Of a stretch of 64,000 bases of DNA, positions 1 through 10,346 are shown one piece after another. Under the pieces are notes generated by a model, which did no database searches, was not told the DNA's origin, and saw only the letters and a list, made by a program, of their open reading frames with translations. Numbering within the stretch: the stretch's first letter is position 1; every line of letters begins with the position of its first letter. A program made the translations under genes and the position numbers. This stretch comes from Trichoplusia ni. Taxonomy: Eukaryota > Arthropoda > Insecta > Lepidoptera > Noctuidae. The DNA is taken from the NCBI RefSeq assembly GCF_003590095.1, contig NC_039483.1, forward strand, positions 10,292,001 through 10,356,000, in the 5' to 3' direction.

Positions 1-3000
1 TGTAACTACAACGTCACCCGAAGTCAAAATAAGAAGACGTAAATCAAATACTTTACACTTACTTACTACTATTCACGTTATAACCTTAATGTCTTTTTTC
101 TATTTCCGAATATATTTTTATCTACAACCCACAGCCCAATACAAGCCATCCTCCAAAATAAGTAAACCTCAGCAAAGAGTTTTATAAGTGGATCCATGAT
201 CCCCTCATTACTGAGTCGAGTTATGTGCGAGACGTTCATTACGCGAGACGCGTCATCCATTGCGCGATCGGCTCGGGATTAAAAGATAGAAAAAGGTGAA
301 AAATTACGGGACGCACCGTCGGAGATTACCAGCTAGATTACCTTCGTGTCATTTATCAACTTCATCTGCGAGCTCCTGGAGTCGGGGCTTTGTGTGGCGC
401 GAAGGTAATTTTGGACGCAAAGGTATTGTTTATTAAAGAAAGGGGGAGGTAGCTGATTTATATTAAAATTGATGTACCAGCTCATCTGCCTGTTGCGGAA
501 GTATTAAGGGTTGTTTTCTAGTCTGTGTTGTGTACGACTTTTAAAGAGGAGGTTGTTTCAGAACAACTGGTTTCTGGAGGCTGAATTCAGATTCAGCCGA
601 TATTTTATTAATCTCCAAAGTACGAGTACATTGTAATTGTTGCTGAGAATATTTCATTCAATTCGACTTTTTTAGAGAATGTTAAAAAAACATTTAAAAT
701 GGTTTGAATCTTTATTAACAGCTGATATTAGCATAAAACTGTACCTCTCACAAAAAACGTGTTATCTGGAGATTATTTATTACGTTTACTCATGCTTGCT
801 GATTGCTTGTAACTTGCGGCATAACCCAAGGACGCACGTGACAGTGCCGCTAGGGTGGGTAAACATCCCGATAACTAATACTTGGCCGCGAATATTTGAC
901 ACGAAGAAAAACTATTCTAATTCAATCCCGGCCTGTGATTCGAACATTTTCCTGCCTGTTATTTACAAGCCAACAAAAGTAATTTAACAAAATGTCTTCT
1001 GTTTCTCCCGAAAAAGACATTGAACCGGATTACTGTTTTGTTAATCTTTTGAGTAACGATTTTGGGGTGAAAATTGGTGGAATATTTTATTTATAATATA
1101 AAGCGGATTTTCACCTGAAAAATATTTACTTAAAGGTTAATTTTTAAAATGTTTTTAAAATGTATTATTATTACTGTAGTAAGTTTACAGGAATGGAGCA
1201 AAATTTATTAATAAACCTTCACTTCCGTCTACTTCTTACGCCTATTTGATACGCCTAGTTTGATTTTTTGTTTTGTATCCAACCTACGTACCCCATTCCA
1301 GCATTGTCAAACGATTAACAAATACAGGTAGCTGTCAAACAGATAGATTTAGTATCAATTTAAAAACTAACTGTGTGTAATATAAAACTGTAGTTAAAAT
1401 TACAAAATGAATCAACGTATCCTGTTCGCAACTAGAAGTTCGTTGTAAAAGTTTTACTAATCCGGTTTGTTAAGCAAAGCCCTCTGTCTATTCTCTGAAG
1501 GCTTACGTTGGTGGCTATAACATTAGATTTTAATAATATAACTTTATGGCTTTTGCTTGACTTTGTACTAAATTGGTTTAATTTACTATATTTATATTAA
1601 GCTATGTTAATACAGGTTCTATTGTTGCAGAAATGAAATATATAGCGGATTTTGCACAGATAAGTCGTGTATATGTTCTTATTAGCAATAATTGTTTGAA
1701 ATTAGTAAAGTAAGAAATATACGACTGTCAATGGTTAAATTATGAGTTTGGAAAACAATGGGATATGTGTTTTACGAAGGCACGGTTATATCAAGTTGTA
1801 TAGCCTTGTTTTAAACAGACCATATTTATAATAAAATTGGTTAATTTTTAATTTAGGTTAAAAAATTAATGACCAATGTACATGTACCTGTGATATTGTG
1901 AATCGTAATAAATATTGTTTGAGTGTATCTCTTTATAAACACAGAATAAAGAGTTATAAAGGTACTTAACTGACTGCCTCGTACCTTTTCATTAATATTA
2001 CAAATTGTGGACATAATTATTTGTATACATGACACTATATTTTTTTCTACACAAGCCTTTTTTCTTAAGATTGAGCGGTCTTTACAACTGTTAAAAATAT
2101 GCTTCCCCTTTATAATGTAAGTTACTAAATAAAATGTATGTCATACTGTGTTTCAATATGTATATGTTAACATATACAATATCGAATACAATCTCATCTC
2201 CGTGAAGTGGTATCGAAGAGTTCGTTAGTGTTAGTTTTTTTTAATAAAGTATTTGGTAGAGTCAGCAAGTTTTTTTTATAATGTATTCGCTTATTAAAGA
2301 AAGAAAAACTTGTTAACCTCCTTAAAAGATGTTTTATAAATATATTTTTTTGAATAACATAAGCGTATTAAGCCAATCCACATGAAAAATTTATATTTGT
2401 AAGTTTGAATAGGCACTTTGATTTTGGTGGTTTATATTTAGCTTAACAAGTAGGGTTAGGTAACAAAATGTTTTTACTCTTTTTAGGTGGATATATGTAA
2501 CAAGAAAGAATAAGTACATAAGGTTTTGTGAATTCCTCCAAAAGTAAAAAAAACATGTATTTTCCTCAGTCGTTTCCCGAATGGTCTTTGCTATCGCTAC
2601 CGGTCCCTGCGACATCTATCCGAAGCAATTAAAAGTGACAGTAACGAACGTGTACACTCGTCATAATTCAAGGACCTTGTTACTTTACTAGAAATTTTAT
2701 ATTTTCTTCCAGAGACTCGGGATTTAATGAACGTCCATAGTAAGTATTATTTTATATAGAGTACTAATCAACGTTTTTATATGGACCCTCTGTAAGTCTT
2801 TACTTAGCAATTTTTGGCACAAGAACTTTAGCTGTAGCAATGATTCGAACGATAAAGAGAAGTGGAATCTAAAAATAAAATCTTAAACCAATCATTGCTT
2901 GGAGCAAAAGATTTAAAAAACGTTTGATACAAAGAAAATTGCGTATTCGAATTGACAAATTTAAACCGAGCCCAAGCTACGCTATAGGACGCTCTGGGTT

Positions 3001-4100
3001 TTCTTTTTCAGAATGAGCAGGGTATAAGCCGCCATGAAACTGCATCGCCCACTTATGTGTGTGGCCTTATCCCTTCTCAGGTAACGCGAGACGTGTCGAC
3101 ATATTAACGAAAAGGGTAGACGTGCACGGCCTGTAATGTTTTGGAAAACAAGGTAAATAATGCCTGGAAGTGTGATCTTAAGGAACATTAAAAATCTTCT
3201 TTATTCTACTCAATGCGGGTCTCACATCTGACTTTTAAATAAAAGAAATACCTATGTAAGTAACAAATCCACATTATTGTAATCATTTAAAAGACTAGTT
3301 CTGCGAAGAGATTCAGCTAACTCACAAAACAAAAGGCAATAGATTAGCATAAATTACTTCAAATGATTGAAAAAAAAACAATTTTTAACTTCGTTTCAAA
3401 GTCTTTAATATATAACAGCATAACAGAAACAGCGTGTAAAGTGAACACCCTCAACATCGTTGGTTACACAACTTCCGCCACATACTTACATGAGCCGCTG
3501 AATATATTTTTTGTAGTCTCCAGGCTCCTTAAAGCCTGACATTTGACGGGCGTTGTAAGCGGTTTACATGCAAATTAGTTTGCATTGGCCTGGGAGCTTG
3601 TTAACTATAACAAGACAGATATTTTGAGTGTCGCACATTTTGTGTGTCGATTATGTGATGAATTGACGGTTGTTTGTAGGAAACAAGGGTGGACGTGTCT
3701 TGAATACTGGGGTTAACAAACATACGATCAAACCTTCAAACTAACATGGTGATATATCAGGAAAATGTAACTTTACAGAGCAGGTTTTTATCATGAAAGA
3801 CTTTTTAGATGTTCTAGGAAGTGGTTGGCTACATGATACAGCTCAGCTAAGAAAAACAAAAACAATAAATCTTATCTTAAACAAGAATTGTGAAATATAA
3901 ATGAAAGATATATGAGTAATAGTCCTCAGTATCATTCAAAATATGAAAGCATTTATAAATTTATAGCTTTTATGCTTTCCTTTTGGAAATTCTTTGTATT
4001 TATCGTGAGTGTTTCGCTGTGTTGGCAGAGTGCTTTGAAGATTTCAAATAATGTCATTTTAATCCATTTCAATTCAGTGGTCGGCCATTGTAAATAGAAG
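1..4100. other. Intergenic sequence, no supported gene
   Basis: AT-rich sequence with many stops in all frames. The open frames are short and show no recognisable domain, no splice-linked partners and no coding-like GC rise. The stretch around 240-420 and the one around 2960-3140 are somewhat more GC-rich, but I could not assign either to a gene or a known repeat. Confidence 0.6.
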
Positions 4101-4107
4101 AATTGGG

Positions 4108-4834
4108 GCTCTGTATCATTTACGATCGCCATGTTGATCACGATATTTTAAAGACAAACATTTTGCTTTCTGAGGCCATATGTTCAAATTTCTCCGCTCT
4201 CTAATTCTGATCCAATTGCTCAAAGGGTATTGAATTGACAAGGCAAGTCAAAATATAATGACCATACATTTAAGCTATTAAAACAGTTCTAACCGTGTAC
4301 TAGCATGAAAGATTAACCACCGAATACTAAGATTATTGGGTAAGACTATTATTTTATGGTATAAAACCAATGTATTCTAGGTAAGTTTCATTAGTGTATT
4401 ATTCTCGCTTGGTAACTAATTACCGTGACAGTTTTGATAATAAAATCGCCGTCTTAGCCGAATAAAGTGGCAGCGCTGCTACGACTATTCTATCATTTTC
4501 AATTTCAAAATGTCAAAAAAAAAAAACTGAATTGCATGACAAATAGACTTGATTGCCTTTATTTTAGATGTATGACGAAATTAAACAATGTAGAAGAAAC
4601 TGCAGTCGCGATATCGCTTTTAAAGGTCCCACACATGTTTGAGATGTCAGTAAATACCTACAAACTGTACAAACTCCTACCAATTAATTTTCAATTAAAA
4701 TTGACTTTGCGCACTTGCCGTTATATTCTGCGGAGACGACCAATAAATAAATCTTTATCTTATCGTGCCGATTACTGCATTTAAATTCTCAATAGACAAA
4801 TCAGTTCTACACATCAAACGGTGCGGTCGCCACT
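4108..4834 (+). repeat. Upstream part of SDR tandem duplication, copy 1
   Basis: This non-coding flank of SDR-1 is recognisably homologous to 6505-7558 upstream of SDR-2. Shared landmarks in order are a block with 'atcatttacgatcg' (near 4120 and 6511), a block with 'aaatcgccgtc' (near 4444 and 6989), and the last 35 nt before the start codon. The duplication therefore carried the promoter and several hundred bases of upstream DNA along with the gene. The copies now differ by many substitutions and by length, so the event is not very recent. Confidence 0.75.
4801..4806 (+). promoter_or_regulatory. Candidate initiator (TCAGTT) of SDR-1
   Basis: TCAGTT matches the arthropod initiator consensus and lies 34 nt upstream of the SDR-1 ATG. 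The same hexamer is kept at the same distance in SDR-2. No convincing TATA box lies 30 nt upstream; TTTAAAT at about 4779 is the nearest AT-rich element. The predicted 5' UTR is only about 32 nt and unspliced. Confidence 0.45.
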
Positions 4835-5608
4835 ATGGCAACAAATTTAGCAAACAAAGTAATCGTTTTAACTGGTGGAGGAGGTGGAATCGGTTCCACA
4901 ATAGCTGATAATTATCTTGAACAGGGAGCAAAACTTGTTATTTTACTTGATAATGACGAGAAGAATGGAGCCGACACCGCAAAACAATTAACAACGAAAT
5001 ATGGAGACAACAAAGCTGTATTTATTAAGTGTGATTTAACTTCCGAAGTGGATGAAGTTTCAAAAACAATTTTTGAAAATTATACAGTCGACGTCCTTGT
5101 CAATAACGCTGGAATCTTCGATGAGACGAAACTGAAACTGACTATAAATGTCAATGTAACTGCTCTTATTGAATTGAGTTTGAAGTTTTGGAACCACATG
5201 AGGACAGATAAGGGAGGAAGAGGAGGCACCATTATTAACTTGGCATCCATATATGGATATAGAGTTGATCCATATACTTCCATCTATCAAGCTTCAAAAT
5301 TCGCTGTTATGGGATTTACGAGGTCTTTAGGTCATGCAGATAATTTCAAGAGATCTGGTGTGAGAGTAGTTGCCATCTGCCCTGGTTTTACCAGAACCAA
5401 TATGACTGTTACATTTACCACAACAGACTTGGACCGCTTGGAGGAATATAACGAATACGCTAAGAGCCTACCGTGGCAAACAGTAGAAGCGGTGGGTGAT
5501 GCTGCCGTAGAAATCTTTGAACTTGCTGAAAGTGGTTCCGCTTGGCAAATCAAGGGAGGGAAACCTGTTGAAGAAGTAAAGTTAAAGTTTGAAAATAACG
5601 ATCCATAA
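4835..5608 (+). CDS. SDR-1: classical short-chain dehydrogenase/reductase (15-PGDH / insect ADH-like)
   Basis: Intronless 257-codon gene. The Rossmann fold is clear: TGGGGGIG at residues 13-20, an Asp at about 39 ending beta-strand 2 (expected to favour NAD over NADP), and NNAG at 90-93. Catalytic residues visible are Asn about 107, Ser 138, Tyr 151 and Lys 155 (YQASK), followed by CPG at 182-184. Length is normal for classical SDRs. There is no signal peptide or membrane segment, so it is probably cytosolic. The family oxidises secondary alcohols to ketones with NAD+; insect members are often annotated as 15-hydroxyprostaglandin dehydrogenase-like or alcohol dehydrogenase, but the substrate cannot be read from sequence. 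The start has a good context (cactATGG). Compared with SDR-2, the stop has moved and the protein is 7 residues longer. About 87% identical to SDR-2 by eye. Confidence 0.93.
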   Translation: MATNLANKVIVLTGGGGGIGSTIADNYLEQGAKLVILLDNDEKNGADTAKQLTTKYGDNKAVFIKCDLTSEVDEVSKTIFENYTVDVLVNNAGIFDETKLKLTINVNVTALIELSLKFWNHMRTDKGGRGGTIINLASIYGYRVDPYTSIYQASKFAVMGFTRSLGHADNFKRSGVRVVAICPGFTRTNMTVTFTTTDLDRLEEYNEYAKSLPWQTVEAVGDAAVEIFELAESGSAWQIKGGKPVEEVKLKFENNDP

Positions 5609-5613
5609 TTCAA

Positions 5614-6504
5614 ATTTTTCAGTAGTATACATACGTGAAGCTACATTGGTGACATTAATTTGATACACGATTAGGGTCAGTAGTCATTAATCATATGAGT
5701 CATGATAGCTTCAATATTGAAGCAATATTCACGAATTGAAGTTTTTTATTTCAAACAAACTAAAATTTAAACTTGAAATTGTGAAAACTTGGCACAAAAT
5801 TTCATTTATGGAATAGAAGACATTGCTTTTTTTGTAATCTCAACTGGCCAAAAAATGGTCAATAATAATGCTAAAGAGTTTAAATATTGACGATATCTCA
5901 AATATATAGCTGTTAGGACGGCGATCAATTTTTAAAATATATTTTGCACACCATGTATACAATTTCAAATCATTTTAGTAACCGCTCTTGAAGTGATGTT
6001 ATTTTTCCCGCAACTTTTAAAATTAAAAATAACGGATATTTACTTAATTTTGTTTTTACTCATCGAAAATAGAATAATTTGAAGCCCCTGACAATAGTCC
6101 ACATGACACATCATCTTTCTCCCCCTTTTTACGACTGCAAATTTTATCATTTAATGAAGCTAAGAACTCTCTTGATTAAGTCATCAATATTATATTTCAG
6201 TGCGCTATCACTTGAGCCCCGACTCGATCGACCGGCAGTATATTGTCAGTCATTCGGTTATTCTTCCACTTTCACCTCCTTTCGGGAACTATGATGCCAC
6301 ATACAGACGGACACATCAATCTTATAACATCGACCTTTTTGCATCGGGGGTAAAACAAATAGTTTATTGTTCCAATAAAATACGATAAAACAGAAAATGA
6401 ATATATTTCTCCATTTAATTACCGTCACAATCACAATCACTAGGAACAGTAGGAACTAACCACTTTCGTCTCAGTTTCGCGTAACCTGCTTTTAAAACTA
6501 AATC
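5614..6504. other. Intergenic spacer between SDR-1 and SDR-2 unit
   Basis: Contains the SDR-1 3' UTR and AT-rich sequence. I saw no clear AATAAA close to the stop and no coding signal. The open frames at 6079-6388 overlap in different frames and have no recognisable features. Confidence 0.5.
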
Positions 6505-6599
6505 AACTGCATCATTTACGATCGTACTGTTGATCGCAACGTTTTGAAGACAAATATTTAACTTTGAGACATCTGAGCCCATAAGACTACACGAATAAT

Positions 6600-6710
6600 C
6601 GAGTGTTTGAGGTCATCACGCCAAAACCACTGCGCGCGTCGAATCGCGGGTTCGATCCCCGCGTAGGACGCTTTTGTATGATCCCCCACAACACAAGGAT
6701 TAAATTTCTT
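6600..6710 (+). repeat. tRNA-derived SINE fragment (B-box)
   Basis: GGTTCGATCCC at 6649-6659 matches the RNA polymerase III B-box consensus and sits in a GC-rich patch (tgcgcgcg ... ccccgcgtagga) unlike its AT-rich surroundings. No convincing A-box, cloverleaf or anticodon arm could be drawn, so this is a SINE head fragment and not a functional tRNA. It interrupts the SDR upstream duplication and is absent from copy 1. Confidence 0.5.
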
Positions 6711-7524
6711 AGTGCGAAAGTCGTTAAAAAAAATCAAGTAGAAATGTTATTTCCATAAACTTGAACAATAAAAATAAAAACAGTACTACAGCTTGCTTAA
6801 ATGATTAACCACCAAATACTAAGATAACAGAATTTGTTTAATAGTGATAAGCCGAATGTATTCTAGATAAGGTTTCATTCGTTTTGTGACGTAATCAAAT
6901 TGGTGGCTAAAAGCTATCTCATGATTTAGATAAAATAAGTGTATTCTTCTCGCTTGGTAACTCATTACCGTAGGTGGTTTTGATAATGAAATCGCCGTCC
7001 CAGCTGAATAAAGCGACAAGTGCTGTTACGATTGCTTTACTTTCAATTTTGAAATGACAAAATTATCCGTGGCTTTTGACAACTAAGTAGACCTATCTTA
7101 ATTGCTTTTTTATTTAGCTGTATTATTTTCACTGCTAGAGTATCCCTCTTTTTGTCTTCCGCTTGCAGTGGAGGGAAGGAGAAAACAAGACATGACAATG
7201 ACATGACATGACGTTTCGCTTTTTATAGTTGATTTCTTACGTTCCATACTAAAACCGGAATTTACCAATATTCGTTACCGAGCAACTGCAGTCGCAATAT
7301 CGTTTTAAAAAGATCCCACTCATGTTGGCGATGATAAAAAATGCCTATTCAGTAAACATAGTTATTAGGGTAAAGGTTTAAAATCTATGCTTCCATTAAA
7401 ATTAAATTTTCTCATTTGCCGTTTCATTCTGCGGAGGCGACCAATAATCTCTTTTATTATTTGCAGCACTTTGGTCTTTATCTTATCTGTGCCGATTACT
7501 GCATTTTAATTCTCAAAACACAAA

Positions 7525-7530
7525 TCAGTT
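7525..7530 (+). promoter_or_regulatory. Candidate initiator (TCAGTT) of SDR-2
   Basis: Same hexamer and spacing to the ATG as in SDR-1. It was preserved by the tandem duplication together with the short leader. Confidence 0.45.
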
Positions 7531-7558
7531 CTACACATCAAACGGTTCGGTCGCCACT

Positions 7559-8311
7559 ATGGCTACAAATTTAGCAAACAAAGTAATCGTTATAACTGGT
7601 GGAGGAGGTGGAATCGGTTCAACAACTGCTGATAAATATCTTGAACAGGGAGCAAAACTTGTTATTTTACTTGATAATGACGAAAAGAATGGAGCCGACA
7701 CCGCAAAACAATTAACAACAAAATATGGTGAGAACAAAGCTATATTTATTAAGTGCGACTTAACTTCCGACGTGGATGAGGTTTCGAAAAGGATTTTTGA
7801 AAACTATACAGTCGACGTCCTTGTCAATAACGCTGGAATCTACGATGAGACAAAACTGAAATTGACTATTAATGTCAATGTAACTGCTGTTATTGAATTG
7901 GGTTTGAAGTTTTGGAATCACATGAGGAAAGATAAAGGAGGAAGAGGAGGCACCATTATCAACTTGGCGTCCATTTATGGATACAGAGTCGATCCATACA
8001 TTTCTATCTATCAAGCTTCAAAATTCGCTGTTATGGGATTTACGAGGTCTTTAGGTCATGCGGATAATTTCAAGAGATCTGGTGTGAGAGTAGTCGCCAT
8101 CTGTCCTGGTTTTACTAGAACTAATATGACTGCTAAACTTACCACAACAGATAGTGACCTCATGCAGGAATTTGACGAATACACGAAGAATCTACCGTGG
8201 CAGGCAGTAGAAGCAGTGGGTGGTGCTGCTGTAGACGTCTTCCAACGTGCTGAAAGTGGTACTGCTTGGCTTATCGAGGGAGGAAAACCTATTGAAGAAG
8301 TAAAGTCATGA
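7559..8311 (+). CDS. SDR-2: classical short-chain dehydrogenase/reductase, paralogue of SDR-1
   Basis: Intronless, 250 codons, the usual length for this family. TGGGGGIG at 13-20, Asp about 39 (NAD-type), NNAG at 90-93, Ser 138, Tyr 151 and Lys 155 are all intact. It differs from SDR-1 at about 33 positions, with more than half of the changes in the last quarter (from about residue 191), the region that forms the substrate-binding lid in this family. The cofactor and catalytic core is nearly unchanged. This suggests altered substrate preference with conserved chemistry (inference). The start context is identical to SDR-1. The TGA stop follows EVKS, and a poly(A) signal follows 32 nt later. 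Confidence 0.93.
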   Translation: MATNLANKVIVITGGGGGIGSTTADKYLEQGAKLVILLDNDEKNGADTAKQLTTKYGENKAIFIKCDLTSDVDEVSKRIFENYTVDVLVNNAGIYDETKLKLTINVNVTAVIELGLKFWNHMRKDKGGRGGTIINLASIYGYRVDPYISIYQASKFAVMGFTRSLGHADNFKRSGVRVVAICPGFTRTNMTAKLTTTDSDLMQEFDEYTKNLPWQAVEAVGGAAVDVFQRAESGTAWLIEGGKPIEEVKS

Positions 8312-8342
8312 GAAACGGAAATTATTTTGAAAACTTGATGTA

Positions 8343-8348
8343 AATAAA
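8343..8348 (+). terminator. Poly(A) signal of SDR-2
   Basis: AATAAA 32 nt after the SDR-2 stop, giving a very short 3' UTR. Confidence 0.5.
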
Positions 8349-8910
8349 ACATGAATATGTTGTCATAAAAACGAGTTTTAGGAAAATTGACTTTTTTTCA
8401 AATCCTTAAAAAAGTGCTCAAAAGCTCGATTCACTTTCATCTCATGTCACTGAGTATAAAATAGAATTCTTTTTGCTCGTAATAACTGACTACACTCCAC
8501 GGTCATCGGAAAATGTGCTGAACTTTACAACGCATAATATTGACTTTTATATTTAATAGTATTGAAATACCTATTCAAAAATAATAATTTTGCAGTACGT
8601 TTATCACTGGCCCGAGCATTGTGCAAGGTCAGTGATAAGTCTTGATCATAAATTGGGTAGAGAATGTCTTGATAAGCGGTACTAATACAAAATGCGACGA
8701 TATCCAGAACAAAAACTAAAGTGCAGCTGAACAAATAAAATATACCCATATCTCATACATATTTTCATTTTTTATTCGCACGTCTGTCTGCGAATAAAAT
8801 TTTGTTAACAATGTCAAACATAATGGATAATGATCATATTAAGTAGTTCTAATAATGTATTTACTAGGTATTTTTGCGCAGGGGAAATAAAAAAATGACA
8901 AAATATAGAT

Positions 8911-8995
8911 GTGTTGGGCGAAGCTGCTGCGGAAGACTTTAAGCACGATAAAAGTGTTTCTGCTTGAGTGATCAAAAGACCTGTTGCCGAAATAT
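8911..8995 (+). pseudogene. SDR relic 1 (C-terminal fragment)
   Basis: Reading from 8911, the frame gives VLGEAAAEDF, then a short divergent stretch, SVSA, an in-frame TGA, and VIKRPVAEI. This aligns with the SDR-2 C-terminus (AVGGAAVDVF ... GTAWLIEGGKPIEEV). The rest of the gene is not recognisable. It is a decayed copy of the same tandem family with at least one nonsense codon. Confidence 0.6.
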
Positions 8996-9430
8996 TCTAT
9001 CTACATCAAATGTTAGTGAAAACGATTTTCAAAGTCGAAATTGTCTATTTTGTTGTGATTACTGTATTATGTAATTTTCATTGAATGACATAAATGAGTA
9101 ATTCAAATTATATCGTTACTGGTACGAGACTAAATATGTTTTAGTCCTCAAAAAGCAGTTGGACGTTACTAACACTAAATACCTTTCGTTTTGTATTCTT
9201 TTTTTAAGCTCAAAACAAGCGTCGTGGTTCACAAAAATGCTTTTCTTAGCCGAGATCGTACCGCGACACCCGCGGCGTATTAGACGTGGTGATTTATAAC
9301 ACTGAGCTCTCTATGCAGTCGAATTTACATTCATAGTAACCGCTATTTCGATTACACTTAACCATAATTGGAACAAAATTATTAATGATGATGAATGTCA
9401 AATTATGGCTTAATACCAAGTACGTGAGCT

Positions 9431-9550
9431 CAATCATGGCAAAATGCAGAAGCAGTGGGTGATGCGGTTGTAGAAGTCTTTCAACGTGCTGAGAATGGTT
9501 CTGCTTGGCTGATCGAATGAGCGAAACCGGTTATAGAAGTAAATCATTAA
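9431..9550 (+). pseudogene. SDR relic 2 (C-terminal fragment)
   Basis: The frame beginning at 9431 encodes the last 39 codons of an SDR (WQNAEAVGDAVVEVF, then AENGSAWLIE), closely matching SDR-2 and SDR-3. A Gly codon has become TGA at 9518-9520. The frame then continues AKPVIEV to a normal-position TAA at 9548-9550. A TGA in the same frame lies just upstream, and no Rossmann or catalytic part is found. Only the 3' end of the gene survives. Confidence 0.8.
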
Positions 9551-9669
9551 GAAAATCTAGTTCTATGCCGATTAGTTGCCAGGCTTTAACAGTCAATACG
9601 GACAAGTTTTTGTTCAACCTAGTTTACTACTCTTGTATTATACTCGTATTTATTAGGTAATTATTCTGT

Positions 9670-9875
9670 CACGAGAATTTTGCAGTGAATTTATCCGTGA
9701 CCCACGCGACTTCAGAGAGAAATTATCTTTTGTTGTTTATAAACAGTGTAGACCATCTCCAATCAGCTCCATACATAAATAATTGTGACAATGTCAATGT
9801 GTTTCAAGGAGACCAGTATTACAAATTAAGGAAAAAATATCAAAACTACAGCTGAACGAATAAATAAGATTCCAA
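9670..9875 (+). repeat. Duplicated SDR 3' flank
   Basis: This stretch resembles 8565-8750 downstream of SDR-2. Shared pieces in order include 'ttttgcagt', 'tttatc ... tgaccc/tggccc' and 'cagctgaac(a/g)aataaa'. It supports the view that relic 2 was a full tandem unit including 3' flanking DNA, and not a retrocopy. Confidence 0.55.
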
Positions 9876-10290
9876 AATTGAATTAATAATTCCCAGTACC
9901 TCTCGTCTAAACAAACATGAAATATGGGGATGCACGTGTTGTAAAGATTGTTTTTTTTTGGAGGTCTGACACTAACATTTTTTTTATTTCCATATACTCT
10001 ATAGTATATGGAAGAAATAAAAATCTGGACAAAACCAGAGCTGATGGACTAATTCATTTCAGTTGTTTGTTACTTGCAATATTCTTGGTATTTTCTTATC
10101 ATGTTGCGATAAATGTTACAAGCAAATATATCTTTATTAAAACATTATATATTCAGTTAGATTTATTAAAACATTCGTTTAGTGTTGTTATAAATGCATT
10201 ATCTTAATTATAATTTTATAGAGTTTATAATCAATCGGTTGTTTGTCAGAGTTATCACGTCGAGCTTGCATGGTTTCCTGTTCATGTACT

Positions 10291-10297
10291 TATATAT
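10291..10297 (+). promoter_or_regulatory. Candidate TATA box of SDR-3
   Basis: TATATAT lies 50 nt upstream of the SDR-3 ATG, with a CACAG start-site-like sequence near 10331. The upstream region of SDR-3 is not similar to that of SDR-1/2, so its regulation may differ. Confidence 0.35.
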
Positions 10298-10346
10298 TTC
10301 GAAATCTGTTTAAAAGTGTTTAGTAGTCTCACAGCATCCATACACA

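Larger units (their letters stand above)
6505..7558 (+). repeat. Upstream part of SDR tandem duplication, copy 2
   Basis: Homologous to 4108-4834 upstream of SDR-1 (see that entry). This copy is longer, partly because a tRNA-like SINE fragment sits at about 6600-6710 and additional sequence occurs around 7140-7260. The last 35 nt before the ATG differ from copy 1 at only one position. Confidence 0.75.

Noticed and set aside
4467..4784. 105-codon ORF directly upstream of SDR-1
   Set aside because: Falls in the duplicated promoter region; the frame is not preserved in the corresponding sequence upstream of SDR-2.
6641..6665. Possible tRNA gene
   Set aside because: Only a B-box is present; no acceptor stem, anticodon arm or A-box could be folded, so it is a SINE fragment.
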